A DNA stretch of 64,000 nt from an uncultured Opitutales bacterium (lineage in GTDB: Bacteria > Verrucomicrobiota > Verrucomicrobiia > Opitutales > Seribacteraceae): the NCBI GenBank assembly GCA_905612515.1, contig CAJQSI010000016.1, positions 27,695 to 91,694 of the forward strand, read 5' to 3'. The notes beneath the pieces are model-generated. The model was not told the DNA's origin. It made no database searches and saw nothing but the letters and a program-made list of their open reading frames with translations. Position numbers and translations under genes: made by a program. This document shows, piece after piece, positions 51,372-61,293 of the stretch. How positions within the stretch are numbered: the stretch's first letter is position 1; each line of letters starts with the position of its first letter.

Positions 51372-54008
51372 GTGATTAAAGGTTTCAATTTGGCATGGGT
51401 AATCCTGCTCTTGGTCTTCCCGGCTCAAGGAGAGACCAAGGACATTTGGTCGCTGCAACCGGTGAAACGCCCAGAGGTTCCGAACCCGGATGCTTCACTG
51501 ACCGAAATCCGCAACCCCATCGATGCCTTCGTGCAAAAGCGGTTGGGCTCCAGCAAACTGAAACCTTCCACCGAGGCCGACCGGCGCACGTTGATCCGCA
51601 GGTTGTCCTTTGACTTGCACGGCCTACCGCCCAAACCGGAGGCGGTCGAGGCATTCGTCGCAAGCAAGGACCCGAAGGCATACGAAAAACTGGTCGATCA
51701 ACTGCTCGACTCGTCCCACTACGGTGAACGCTTCGCCCGCCACTGGTTGGACATCGCGCATTACGCGGACACCCACGGCTTCGAACGCGACAAGTTGCGG
51801 CCCAACGCCTGGCACTACCGGGACTACGTCATCCAGTCCTTCAACGAGGACAAGCCCTACGACCGCTTCCTGCAGGAGCAAATCGCAGGCGACGCCCTCT
51901 GGCCGGACGACAAGGATGCCATTGTGGCGACGGGGTTTCTCGCCGCCGGCCCATGGGATTTCGTTGGCCAGGTGGAGACCAAGAGTCCCATCCTCAGGAA
52001 AAGCGCCCGGGCCCTCGACCTGGATGACATGTTGACGCAGGTCATGACCGCCGCCACCGCCATGACGATCAACTGCGCAAGGTGTCACGACCACAAACTT
52101 GATGGCATCCCCCAGGAGGATTACTATCGCCTGACGGCGGTGTTCGCCGGACTGAAGCGCGAGAAACGCAAAATTAGCGAGCCTGCCCTCAAGAAATTCA
52201 CTGCGGAAAAGAAACGGCTTGGCAATGGCATCGACAAGGCCCAGTTCGCCATCGGTGAACTGCAGGGGCAAGGAGTGGACCTGGCCGACCTGGTGGGCGG
52301 AGGCAACGGCTTTGGCTCCGGTCGCAAGGGAATTGGTCTGGATGCCCGCACGGGCAAGATGCAGGAACGCAACTTCGGCGACCTGGGCAATGTCAAGCCG
52401 GGCAACTACGCAAAGTGCTCCTACGCTTTCATCGACGGTGTGTTCGTGCCGGCCGAAGGCGAGACCAGGATCAGCTCGACCAACCTCAAGGCAACCGGCC
52501 TTCCGACCAATGGTGGCAAGGCATGGGACATGATACGGAACGGCCCCGTGGCCAGCCAGTTCTCCACCAAATGGGGCGGCGTGGATTACAACAAGCCGGG
52601 ACGTTCCATGATCGGCCTCCATGCCAACGCCGGCATTACCTTCGATCTCAGCGCCATTCGTGAGGCAACTGGCATCAAGGAACTTCGCTTCAACTCCGTC
52701 GCCGGCTACGGCGGGCGCACGACCACACCCAGCGCCGAGTTCCGGGTATTGCTGGACAGCAAACTCATGGCTCACAAGCGGCTTGGCCGCAAGGATGCCG
52801 CCCCGATCGACTTCGAGATACCTCAGGACGCCCGCTTCCTCACCTTGATCTCCACCGATGGCGGCAACGGTTACAGTCACGATCAAATCAGCTTCGGCGA
52901 CCCCCGCCTCGTCCCAGCCAACCCGCCAAGTTTGGGGGCCACTGACCGCAAGCGCTTCGAGGAACTTCGCAAGGAAAAGGCCCGTCTAGAGAAACAGCTC
53001 GCCGCCTTGGGCGAACCACCCGAGTTCTACGGCGTGGTTTCCCAATCGCCGCCAGTCGTCAAAGTACTCTACCGCGGCAATCCGGAAGCCCCCAAGGATG
53101 AGGTCACCCCCGGGACCCTGAGTTGGGTCAACGTGCTCGAAGCAGACCTCGGGACAAACGAGACTCCGGAACACGATCGCCGAGCCGCCCTCGCCCGCTG
53201 GATCACCAACCCGAAAAACCCTCTCACTCGCCGGGTCATCGTCAATCGCCTCTGGCAATGGCATTTCGGCCAGGGCATCGTCGATACCCCGAGCGACTTC
53301 GGTTTCGGTGGAAGCACACCCTCCCACCCCGAATTGCTAGACTGGCTGGCGGAGGAACTGCTCACCCAAAAGTGGTCGCTCAAGGCCATCCAGCGCATCA
53401 TCCTCAACAGCTCTGTTTACCGACAAATTTCCAACACCACCCATGGGTCAAAGGAGGATGCCGACAACCGCCTGCTGTGGCGGCAGAACCCTCGGCGCCT
53501 CGACGCCGAGTCCCTTCGCGACGCCGTCCTCGCCACCTCCGGTAAACTCAATCTACAAGCCGGCGGCCCCGGTTTTCGCGACTTCAAATACATCGAAGCC
53601 TACGCACCGATCTACAAGTACGTCACACCGGATATCCCGGAACTGTGGCGACGAAGCATCTACCGCTTTGTGGTTCGCACCACCCCGCACGAGTTCCTCA
53701 CAACCCTGGATTGTCCCGACCCGGCCAACCTCACGCCCAAGCGCTTGGTTACCACCACGCCCCTGCAGGCGCTTACCCTGAGCAACAACCCCTTCATGCT
53801 GAAGCAGACCAACTACTTCGCCGAACGCCTCAAGCAGGAAGTCGGCGAAAAACCCGCCGATCAGGTCCGCCTCGGCTTCGCCCTCGCCTTTGGGAGGCCT
53901 CCTTCCAAAGAGGAACAACGGGCCGCCGAGATCACCATCCGCAAGAAAGGTGTTTTCGCCCTCTGTCATGTCCTACTCAACGCAAATGAGTTCGTTTACC
54001 TTGACTAG
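51372..54008 (+). CDS. DUF1549/DUF1553 protein
   Basis: An 878-residue protein starting at GTG 51372, with a signal peptide ending near residue 22. DUF1549 occupies about 45-260 ([30 protein letters not shown] at 235-242, haem-c-like spacing). The middle (about 330-520) is a beta-rich insert that includes an LDSKLMAHKR strand pair of the NPCBM/carbohydrate-binding type. DUF1553 occupies about 590-860 (NRLWQWHFGQGIVDTPSDFG, NPRRLDAESLRDAV). It lacks an N-terminal cytochrome domain. Its usual DUF1501 partner is not adjacent; the nearest downstream is at 57356, beyond three metabolic genes. Confidence 0.92.
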   Translation: MIKGFNLAWVILLLVFPAQGETKDIWSLQPVKRPEVPNPDASLTEIRNPIDAFVQKRLGSSKLKPSTEADRRTLIRRLSFDLHGLPPKPEAVEAFVASKDPKAYEKLVDQLLDSSHYGERFARHWLDIAHYADTHGFERDKLRPNAWHYRDYVIQSFNEDKPYDRFLQEQIAGDALWPDDKDAIVATGFLAAGPWDFVGQVETKSPILRKSARALDLDDMLTQVMTAATAMTINCARCHDHKLDGIPQEDYYRLTAVFAGLKREKRKISEPALKKFTAEKKRLGNGIDKAQFAIGELQGQGVDLADLVGGGNGFGSGRKGIGLDARTGKMQERNFGDLGNVKPGNYAKCSYAFIDGVFVPAEGETRISSTNLKATGLPTNGGKAWDMIRNGPVASQFSTKWGGVDYNKPGRSMIGLHANAGITFDLSAIREATGIKELRFNSVAGYGGRTTTPSAEFRVLLDSKLMAHKRLGRKDAAPIDFEIPQDARFLTLISTDGGNGYSHDQISFGDPRLVPANPPSLGATDRKRFEELRKEKARLEKQLAALGEPPEFYGVVSQSPPVVKVLYRGNPEAPKDEVTPGTLSWVNVLEADLGTNETPEHDRRAALARWITNPKNPLTRRVIVNRLWQWHFGQGIVDTPSDFGFGGSTPSHPELLDWLAEELLTQKWSLKAIQRIILNSSVYRQISNTTHGSKEDADNRLLWRQNPRRLDAESLRDAVLATSGKLNLQAGGPGFRDFKYIEAYAPIYKYVTPDIPELWRRSIYRFVVRTTPHEFLTTLDCPDPANLTPKRLVTTTPLQALTLSNNPFMLKQTNYFAERLKQEVGEKPADQVRLGFALAFGRPPSKEEQRAAEITIRKKGVFALCHVLLNANEFVYLD

Positions 54009-54034
54009 CTTAGCCAAAGGAGTAACCCAAACCC

Positions 54035-55114
54035 ATGGAACTCTTTCCTGAAACCACTTGGAAGGAAACCCCCTGGGCTTGGGTCGGGGAGGAGTCGCTG
54101 GTCGACCATCGAACCTGTGCCCGCCTCTGCGTGGCCACCTTACTTCCCTTTGAAGACGGGCAACCCGACTGGACGGGTTTCGAACGTAGCATAAGATGGA
54201 TGATCGCCTGCGCCGAGCGCTTCGAGATCGAAATCGTCTTCGTACTCAATGCCGACACCGGCTATATCTTCAACCTCTCAACGAAGCTTTACCGCGAGGT
54301 CATCCAGCGCTTCCGGAACCTATTTCCCGACCACAAGATCATTTGTGGAACCACAGCCCATGGTGCCGACGGGGAGACCTTTCAGACGGACTGGTACCGC
54401 CCGCACTTGGAGATCGCTCAGGAATTTCAAAACGTCGAGGTCATGCTGATGACCTCCCGCCAGTTGAACGCCCTCGGGCCCGAAAAAAGGCGGGACGCCT
54501 ACTTCGCCATCCTCGAACACGTGGAAGTCCCCGCCATCGTACACGCCCTCGAACCATCGTTCGTTTCCTGGGCCACGCCGTTCGAGCCTTGGTTGCTGCG
54601 CGAATTGGCCAGCCACGAAAAAGTGACCGGCGGAAAGATCTCCACCTTGGAGGAACCCCACTTCCTCTACTGGACCGCCATGTGCCGCGACCTCGACCTG
54701 GACTTTGCTCCGCACAGTGGCGATGACTACGGCATCGCCTCCGCCATTCGTATGGGCCAGCCCAGCCTAATTGGAGCGGGCGTATCGGCCTGCCCGTTGA
54801 TTTGTGCCGCCAAGCGAATGTGGATCGAGGACGGGAACGGCCGATTCGACACTAGGGCATACAAGGTGTTCGAGGCCATCCAGTCGCTGGAGGACGCTGT
54901 ATTCCGGCTCGATGAAAACGGCAGCGTCGCGGCCTACAAGCAAAGCACGGCGGCCGTGCTCGAGTTGCTGGGCTTGATCGACTCCCACGAAATTCATCCT
55001 GATTGCTCGGACTGCCGACCCGCAGGTGAATTGTCCCGCATGAAGGAGGCCCTGTCACGACCCGTCCGCATGGCGGAAAGCCTCGGCATACCCGGTTTTG
55101 AAGGAATTAAATAA
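54035..55114 (+). CDS. Dihydrodipicolinate synthase (DapA) family protein
   Basis: A 359-residue cytosolic protein. The TIM-barrel aldolase pattern of DHDPS/N-acetylneuraminate lyase is visible: LCVATLLPFEDGQPDW near residue 31, VFVLNADTGYIF near 69, a KIICGTTAHGADGET stretch near 103, and K201 in VTGGKIS as the likely Schiff-base lysine. It is longer than typical DapA (about 290) because of extra N- and C-terminal residues, and the tyrosine of the YN/YxxP motif is not obvious, so lysine biosynthesis is unlikely. A sugar-acid or keto-acid aldolase/dehydratase is more plausible given the catabolic neighbours. Confidence 0.78.
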   Translation: MELFPETTWKETPWAWVGEESLVDHRTCARLCVATLLPFEDGQPDWTGFERSIRWMIACAERFEIEIVFVLNADTGYIFNLSTKLYREVIQRFRNLFPDHKIICGTTAHGADGETFQTDWYRPHLEIAQEFQNVEVMLMTSRQLNALGPEKRRDAYFAILEHVEVPAIVHALEPSFVSWATPFEPWLLRELASHEKVTGGKISTLEEPHFLYWTAMCRDLDLDFAPHSGDDYGIASAIRMGQPSLIGAGVSACPLICAAKRMWIEDGNGRFDTRAYKVFEAIQSLEDAVFRLDENGSVAAYKQSTAAVLELLGLIDSHEIHPDCSDCRPAGELSRMKEALSRPVRMAESLGIPGFEGIK

Positions 55115-55118
55115 TCCC

Positions 55119-56009
55119 ATGAAAGAAATGAAAAGCACCCTCCTCCTATCACTGGCCTTCATCATCCTTCCCTGCCTCCACGCGGCACCCAAGCCGGAAC
55201 GCCTTGCGTTGTGGGACAATCACGCCCCGATTGGGGAAGGCAAGTTCAAGGAAGAGGACGCTTGGATCCATGTCCATCGCCCGGCCAAGCCCAACGGCGC
55301 AGCGGTCGTCATCTGCCCAGGAGGAGGCTACGGCATGCAGGTAATGGGGGCCGAAGGCCACGGCATCGCCCTGTGGTTCAACGATCACGGCGTAACCGGC
55401 GTGGTGCTCCAGTACCGTTTGCCGAGGGGGCGCTCCTTCGTGCCGTTGCTGGATGCCCAACGGGCCATTCGCACTGTGCGCTCCAACGCCAAGAAGTGGA
55501 ATCTCGACCCCAAGCGAATAGGCATCATGGGCTTCTCCGCGGGTGGGCACTTGGCCTCCACCGCGGCCACTCATTTCGACAAGGGCGATCCCAAGGCGAA
55601 GGACCCCGTCGATCGCCTCTCCTGCCGTCCCGACTTCTCCATCCTCGTCTACCCCGTCGTGTCTATGGGCAAGCACACCCACCGCGGATCAAAGCGCAAC
55701 CTGCTGGGCAACAACCCCACCGAGAAAATGGTGGAGCTCTTTTCCAATGAGAAACAAGTGACCAAGGAAACGCCACCCATCTACCTCGCCCACGCGGTGG
55801 ACGACCGGCCCGTGCCTCCCGAAAACAGCCGTGCCCTCTATGCCGCCCTGCAAAAGAACAAGGTGCCCTCGGAATACCTCGAGCTCCCCAATGGCGGCCA
55901 CGGCCTCAACGGCTACAAGGGGCCGAGTTGGGACGCCTGGCAAAAGAATTCCCTGCTTTGGCTGGCCAAGCTCAAGGTGATCACTGCCCCAACCAAATCC
56001 AAAGAATGA
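55119..56009 (+). CDS. Secreted BD-FAE/acetylxylan-esterase-like alpha/beta hydrolase
   Basis: A 296-residue protein from the ATG at 55119, with a signal peptide (STLLLSLAFIILPCLHA); an ATG at 55128 is also possible. Hydrolase motifs: CPGGGYGMQ near residue 66 (HGGGF-like oxyanion region), GFSAGGHLAS with nucleophile S140, a probable acid in HAVDDRPVPP near 227 and the histidine in GGHGLNGY near 263. This is the pattern of exported carbohydrate esterases related to Axe/BD-FAE. It should deacetylate or de-esterify a glycan in the periplasm. It starts four bases after the aldolase gene. Confidence 0.88.
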   Translation: MKEMKSTLLLSLAFIILPCLHAAPKPERLALWDNHAPIGEGKFKEEDAWIHVHRPAKPNGAAVVICPGGGYGMQVMGAEGHGIALWFNDHGVTGVVLQYRLPRGRSFVPLLDAQRAIRTVRSNAKKWNLDPKRIGIMGFSAGGHLASTAATHFDKGDPKAKDPVDRLSCRPDFSILVYPVVSMGKHTHRGSKRNLLGNNPTEKMVELFSNEKQVTKETPPIYLAHAVDDRPVPPENSRALYAALQKNKVPSEYLELPNGGHGLNGYKGPSWDAWQKNSLLWLAKLKVITAPTKSKE

Positions 56010-56056
56010 TTCCTCAGCTCCAATGATTTCCACCCAGCTAAACATCTGGTAACGCC

Positions 56057-57343
56057 ATGAAAAAAATCCAACCCACTCGTCGATCCTTCCTCAAGACCAC
56101 CTTGGCCGCTGGTGTGGGTCCGACCATTCTGCCTTCCGGCCTGTTTGGGGCTGATGCCCCCAGCAATAAGATAACGGTGGGTTGCATAGGTGTCGGCGGA
56201 CACGGGACGGGACACAATCTCCGGGCGTACCTCAAGCAAGCCGACGCCCGGGTGGTAATGGTTTGCGACGTGGACGGCAAACGAATGGAAAGGGCCAAGA
56301 AGATGGTCGATTCCTTCTACCGTGACTCGGGGGCAGGCTGTGCTATAACCAAAGATTTCAGGGAAATGTTGGCCCGCCCGGACATCGATGCGGTGATGAT
56401 CTCGACCCCCGATCACTGGCATACCCTGATGAGCGTACTGGCGCTCCGAAGCGGCAAGGACGTGCAGTGCGAGAAACCCACGCTGACGATCGACGAAGGC
56501 AAAATCCTGATCCGTGAAGTGCGGAAGCGAAATAAGGTCTTCCAAACCAGCACAGAGGATCGCGCCATCCCGGTCTACCACCGCATGGCCGAACTGGTGC
56601 GCAACGGCCGCATCGGGAAACTGGAGAAGATCGAGGTCATTCTCCCGAAGCAACCCAAGGGACCCGGCAATCCCACGCCGCATCCAGTTCCAAATGAGTT
56701 GGATTACGACATGTGGCTGGGCCCTGCCCCCGAGGCCCCCTACACGAAGGATCGCGTCCATTTCAACTTCCGATGGATTTGGGATTACTCGGGCGGCATC
56801 ATCTGTGACTGGGGCGCTCACTTGTTCGACACCGCCCAATGGGCGAACGACACCGAACGGTCCGGGCCAGTTGAAATCGACGGGAAAGGAACGCACTGGG
56901 AAGGTGGACTCTACGACACGGTGAAGAACTACGACGTGACCTATCGCTACGAGAATGGGGTGGTCATGACCTGCAGATCCGGCAACCCCAGCCTGAAATT
57001 CATTGGAACCAAGGGTTGGGTGGGCAACTTCGGGTGGCGAGCCGAACTCAAAGCCAGTTCCGACAAGATCCTGAATTCGGTGATCGAGAAGGGGGAGACC
57101 CCTCTGTTCACCAATCCGGCAGGAGAGCATCGCAACTTCCTCGATTGCGTGAAATCTCGAAAAGACCCGTATTTCCCAGTCGATATCGGTCATCGCGTGT
57201 CCACCGTCTGTCACCTCGCAAATCTATCCATCAAGTTGGGTCGCCCCCTGAAGTGGAATCCCGTCAAGGAACACTTCGTCAAGGACGACGAAGCAAATGG
57301 CCTGCGTAGCCGGGAGATGCGGAAACCGTGGTCCCTTACCTAA
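56057..57343 (+). CDS. Tat-exported Gfo/Idh/MocA family oxidoreductase
   Basis: A 428-residue protein with a twin-arginine-type leader (TRRSFLKTTLAAGVGPTIL). The NAD(P) motif VGCIGVGGHGTG lies near residue 39, DAVMISTPDHWH near 113, and the family signature CEKPTLT (EKP) near 138. The C-terminal half (IWDYSGGIICDWGAHLFD near 241) is the Gfo/Idh/MocA beta-sheet domain with the conserved aspartate/histidine pair. It is predicted to oxidise or reduce a sugar outside the cytoplasm using bound NAD(P). It lies between an esterase and a DUF1501 gene, consistent with glycan processing. Confidence 0.92.
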   Translation: MKKIQPTRRSFLKTTLAAGVGPTILPSGLFGADAPSNKITVGCIGVGGHGTGHNLRAYLKQADARVVMVCDVDGKRMERAKKMVDSFYRDSGAGCAITKDFREMLARPDIDAVMISTPDHWHTLMSVLALRSGKDVQCEKPTLTIDEGKILIREVRKRNKVFQTSTEDRAIPVYHRMAELVRNGRIGKLEKIEVILPKQPKGPGNPTPHPVPNELDYDMWLGPAPEAPYTKDRVHFNFRWIWDYSGGIICDWGAHLFDTAQWANDTERSGPVEIDGKGTHWEGGLYDTVKNYDVTYRYENGVVMTCRSGNPSLKFIGTKGWVGNFGWRAELKASSDKILNSVIEKGETPLFTNPAGEHRNFLDCVKSRKDPYFPVDIGHRVSTVCHLANLSIKLGRPLKWNPVKEHFVKDDEANGLRSREMRKPWSLT

Positions 57344-57355
57344 AAAAGCCAAGCC

Positions 57356-58783
57356 TTGCCGAAAGTGAAAACCGACGCCTTCTCGCCATCCCGACGAAAC
57401 TTTCTCCAGTCATTGGGCTGCGGGTTCGGAACAATGGCCTTGGGCGGCCTGTGGGCCAAGGAAGCCTCGGGAAACCAGGCGACGATGCACCAGCCAGCCA
57501 AGGCCAAGGCAGTCATTCAGATCTTTTGCCCCGGCGGGGTCAGTCAAGTGGACACTTGGGACTACAAACCCGAACTGGCAAAACGAAACGGCACCCCTTT
57601 CGACCCCGACGGCAAGCTCCAGTTCTTCGCCTCCAAGCCGGGCAATTGCCAAGGGAGCTTCTGGAAGTTTCGCCAACACGGCACCTGCGGGCGCTGGATG
57701 AGCGACCTCTTTCCCCGCCTTGCCACCTGCGTCGACGACATGGCCTTCGTCCACTCCATGCACAGCAAGTCCGCCCTTCATGGACCCGCCATGTTCATGA
57801 TGAACAGCGGGTTCATCCTGCCCGGATTTCCCAGCATGGGGGCATGGGTCACCTATGGACTGGGAAGCGAGGCGGACAACCTGCCGGCTTACGTGGTACT
57901 TCCGGATCCCCGCGGACTCCCCCCTGGCGGCGTGCTCAACTGGGGAGCTGGCTTCCTGCCCGCCAAGCAACAAGGCACCACCATGGAGGCCGGAGCGGGC
58001 AAGGAACCGATGGCCGACCTCTTTCCACCACAGGACTTCAAGGGCAAGACAGGCGATGCCAAGTTGCTCAGTCTGCTAAACAAACGCCACGCTAGGGAAC
58101 GTCCTGCCAACAGTGAACTGGAGGCCCGCATCAAGGCCTACGAAATGGCTGCCAAGCTCCAGCTCAGCGCCCCCGAGGCCACCGCTATCGAGGGTGAATC
58201 AGAAGCAACCCAGAAACTTTACCGACTGGAGGACGAGGACATTGGTCCCTTCGGTCGCCAATGCCTCCTGGCCCGGCGCTTGGTGGAACGCGGGGTGCGC
58301 TTCGTGCAGATTTTTTGCGGTGCGGAAAACACCACCGCCAGGAAGATACGCCCAAACTGGGACAGCCACGAGGACCTTCCCCGCGACCATGGCTACTGGG
58401 GACGTGTCCTCGACGGCGGAGCCTCCGCCCTGCTGAAGGACCTCAAGTCCCATGGCCTGCTCGACGAGACCCTCGTCATCTGCACCTCCGAGTTCGGGCG
58501 CCAACCCGCCGCGCAAGGCAATCGTGCCCTCGGTCGCGATCACAACGCAGGTGCCTTCACCGCCTGGCTGGCAGGCGGTGGCATCAAGGGTGGCATCAGC
58601 TATGGAACCACCGACGAGCTCGGCTGGAAAGCGGCCGAGCACCCCACTTACTCCTACGACTTCCACGCCACCGCCCTCCACCTCCTCGGCATAGACCACG
58701 AGCGACTCTCCTTTTACCACAATGGCATTCAGCGCCGCCTCACCGACGTTCACGGGCATGTAATCGGCGAATTGATTGACTAA
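57356..58783 (+). CDS. DUF1501 domain-containing protein (Tat-exported)
   Basis: About 475 residues. There is no ATG start: TTG at 57356 or GTG at 57365 are the options, both placing SRRNFLQSLGCGFGTMAL as the twin-arginine leader. Motifs: IQIFCPGGVSQVDTWDYKPE near residue 54, SEFGRQP near 380, GRDHNAGAF near 393 and HDFHATxLHLLGxDHE in the form SYDFHATALHLLGIDHE. It is the closest paralogue of the protein at 45371, including the [18 protein letters not shown] ending. It probably pairs functionally with the DUF1549/1553 protein at 51372, from which three genes separate it. Confidence 0.92.
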   Translation: MPKVKTDAFSPSRRNFLQSLGCGFGTMALGGLWAKEASGNQATMHQPAKAKAVIQIFCPGGVSQVDTWDYKPELAKRNGTPFDPDGKLQFFASKPGNCQGSFWKFRQHGTCGRWMSDLFPRLATCVDDMAFVHSMHSKSALHGPAMFMMNSGFILPGFPSMGAWVTYGLGSEADNLPAYVVLPDPRGLPPGGVLNWGAGFLPAKQQGTTMEAGAGKEPMADLFPPQDFKGKTGDAKLLSLLNKRHARERPANSELEARIKAYEMAAKLQLSAPEATAIEGESEATQKLYRLEDEDIGPFGRQCLLARRLVERGVRFVQIFCGAENTTARKIRPNWDSHEDLPRDHGYWGRVLDGGASALLKDLKSHGLLDETLVICTSEFGRQPAAQGNRALGRDHNAGAFTAWLAGGGIKGGISYGTTDELGWKAAEHPTYSYDFHATALHLLGIDHERLSFYHNGIQRRLTDVHGHVIGELID

Positions 58784-58853
58784 ATAATCTTTTAAGAAAG
58801 CACGCTTCGCTCTTGTTCCCTCTTGGGCGATTATTAGGGTAGAATCCTAAAGA

Positions 58854-61277
58854 ATGATACGGTTTTCACATTTCCTTTTGTTTGCCCTTGGTCCGGTCAC
58901 ATCCGGCACCGAGCCCTTTGAGACCTTTCTGACCAAGCATTGCGTGAGTTGCCACGGACCGAAGAAAGCCAAGGGCGACTTGCGACTGGATCAATTATCG
59001 CGTGACTTCAAGTCCGGCGAGGACGGGCAAATCTGGGCCGAAGTGGTCGAGAAAATCAATGCCGGCGAAATGCCGCCCGAGGATGAACCCCGGCCGACCA
59101 CCGAGGAGATCGGCAAGGTCATCACCGAGCTGGATCAGCGCATTCGCCAAGGACGAGCCGCCCGGATGGCGACACGACCCGCCGTGGCACACTACCGCCT
59201 GAGTCGAAAGGAATATCAGAACACGGTCTATGACCTCTTGGGAGTACGTTACGATCCGACCAAACCGGGCGAGTTGAATGAGGACACTCTGTGGCACGGC
59301 TACGAGCGCATCGGATCGCAACTCTCGCTCTCGCCTTCGCACGTGGACCGCTATTATCAGGCCGCGGAGGTCGTGCTCGAGCGGGCTTTCCCAGCCAAAT
59401 TCGTCGAGGTAAGCAAGGTACGCAAATCGGCGGCCGAGTTGAGGTATGGCGGGGGGAAAAAACAAATGGAAGCGCTGGACCGTTTCGGCATCAAACGCCC
59501 TCTGCGTTACCTCCTTTTCCCCGGTCGAAACCAGAACGCGCTCCAGCACTGGTGGTTTAAAAAGACGGGCCCGGAATACAGCGGTCTCTACAAACTTCGC
59601 CTCCAGGCCAGCGGTGCCCGCCCGCCCGGTGGCCAACCGGCCCACCTGAGCATCGGCAAGAAGACCAGTGAGGATTCCGTGGATGGCCTCATCGAATTCG
59701 ACGTCACGGCACCCGAAGACAGTCCCCAAGTCTATGAGTTCGAATTGTTCCTCGAGATGCCGGTTGGACTGCAATTCTCAGTAGTGGCCACCGATGTGAT
59801 CGACCGCAGACGGGGTGCCGCGTTCCGCAACGCCCTTGTCAGCCGGGATAGCTACCTATTTACGCACAGCAGTGAGACCTTCCTGTTGAACCCAAATGCT
59901 CCGCAAATGTTTGATGGTAAAGGAAACGGAATCTTCTCCACGGTAATTCTCGATTGGATCGAGTGGGAAGGTCCGCTCGTATCTAAGGAGGAAAAGACCA
60001 GAAGCGAAGGAATATTCCCGGATGAGAACGCCACGATTGAATCGGTAAACGATCACCTTCGAAGTTTTGCAGAACGGGCATGGCGCAGACAAGTTGGCAA
60101 AGGCGAGTTGGCGGGCTACCTGCAATCCTACCAAAGAGATCGCGAGGCGGGAGAAAACGTCGCCGATTCCTTTCTTACGAGCATGCTTCGAGTTCTGACC
60201 TCCCGAAACTTCATCTATCTAGTGGAAGGCGAGCCGGAACCGCGCGAAGTGCTCACCGACTTTGAACTTGCCTCCCGACTCTCCTACTTCCTCTGGAGTT
60301 CGATGCCAGACGAGAACCTCTTAGCCTCCGCCAAAGATGGCTCACTGAAAGGCGCAGTCTTGAAGAAGCAAATCGATCGGATGCTGGCCGACAAACGGAA
60401 CGACCGCTTCATCGACGACTTCTCCCGCCAATGGCTTCAACTGCACAAGGTTGGAATGTTTCCCCCGGATAAAAAACTCTACCCGACCTACGATGATTGG
60501 CTTGAGACGAGCATGCGCAACGAACCGGTTGAGTTCTTTCGCGAAATGCTTTCGAGCAACCTTCCCATCGAAACCCTGCTTGATTCCGACTGGACGATGG
60601 CCAACGCCCGCCTCTGCGACTTCTACGGATTGCCCGAACTGAAGACGGGCGATTTTCAGCGCGTTTCACTCAAACCCGAGGACAACCGAGGGGGACTGCT
60701 CACGATGGGCGCCGTGCTCGGACTGACCTCGGACGGCACGCGCCACCGCCCGGTCCACCGCGGGGTATGGCTGAGCGAAACCATCTTCAACAAGACACCA
60801 CCAGCACCGCCGGCAAACGTTGACCCGATCGAACCCGTCCCTCCGCAAGGGGATAAGATCACCATCCGTCAACGCATCGAGGCCCACACCAAAGATCCAA
60901 ATTGCGCCGCTTGCCACAAGACGATCGACCCCTTGGGTCTGGCATTTGATCAGTACGATGCTATTGGGCAATGGCGAACACGCGAACACGTACCCGCCGG
61001 AAAAGGAGAGAATCCTCCCGTCGATGCTTCCGGCTCGTTGTCCGACGGCCGAACCTTCAATGGCTCCGAAGAATTCAAGGACTTGCTGCTTGAGGACCGC
61101 GAAAAATTTGCCCGCGCTTTCATCGAACACCTTTGCACCTATGCCCTCCGCAGAGTTCTCACGGTGGACGATCGAGACGATCTTGATTTAATCGCTGCAG
61201 AAGCAAAGAAGAGCCAATACCGCGTTAAGGAAATCGTCCGGGCCGTGGCCCAATCGGATTTGATGAGAAAACGCTAA
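58854..61277 (+). CDS. DUF1592/DUF1588-type cytochrome-domain protein
   Basis: An 807-residue exported protein. A planctomycete-type cytochrome c domain comes first, with CVSCH at 30-34. Then, in order: DUF1587 (about 105-170; [18 protein letters not shown]), a carbohydrate-binding-like middle, DUF1595 (about 395-460), DUF1592 (about 463-590; [17 protein letters not shown]), DUF1588 (about 612-710) with a second haem motif CAACH at 684-688, and DUF1585 (about 730-807; [15 protein letters not shown]). This is the full standard arrangement. Two haem motifs suggest electron transfer linked to an unknown oxidation. The DUF1552 partner follows 16 bases later. Confidence 0.93.
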   Translation: MIRFSHFLLFALGPVTSGTEPFETFLTKHCVSCHGPKKAKGDLRLDQLSRDFKSGEDGQIWAEVVEKINAGEMPPEDEPRPTTEEIGKVITELDQRIRQGRAARMATRPAVAHYRLSRKEYQNTVYDLLGVRYDPTKPGELNEDTLWHGYERIGSQLSLSPSHVDRYYQAAEVVLERAFPAKFVEVSKVRKSAAELRYGGGKKQMEALDRFGIKRPLRYLLFPGRNQNALQHWWFKKTGPEYSGLYKLRLQASGARPPGGQPAHLSIGKKTSEDSVDGLIEFDVTAPEDSPQVYEFELFLEMPVGLQFSVVATDVIDRRRGAAFRNALVSRDSYLFTHSSETFLLNPNAPQMFDGKGNGIFSTVILDWIEWEGPLVSKEEKTRSEGIFPDENATIESVNDHLRSFAERAWRRQVGKGELAGYLQSYQRDREAGENVADSFLTSMLRVLTSRNFIYLVEGEPEPREVLTDFELASRLSYFLWSSMPDENLLASAKDGSLKGAVLKKQIDRMLADKRNDRFIDDFSRQWLQLHKVGMFPPDKKLYPTYDDWLETSMRNEPVEFFREMLSSNLPIETLLDSDWTMANARLCDFYGLPELKTGDFQRVSLKPEDNRGGLLTMGAVLGLTSDGTRHRPVHRGVWLSETIFNKTPPAPPANVDPIEPVPPQGDKITIRQRIEAHTKDPNCAACHKTIDPLGLAFDQYDAIGQWRTREHVPAGKGENPPVDASGSLSDGRTFNGSEEFKDLLLEDREKFARAFIEHLCTYALRRVLTVDDRDDLDLIAAEAKKSQYRVKEIVRAVAQSDLMRKR

Positions 61278-61293
61278 ACCGAGAAAACCGACC

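Noticed and set aside
51624-52886. A 420-codon open frame on the - strand
   Set aside because: It lies opposite the DUF1549/1553 gene, whose protein matches its family throughout. The antisense frame has no family motif and is a by-product of codon bias.
55913-57214. A 433-codon open frame on the - strand
   Set aside because: It is antisense to the Gfo/Idh/MocA gene with no recognisable motif, and is explained by codon bias.
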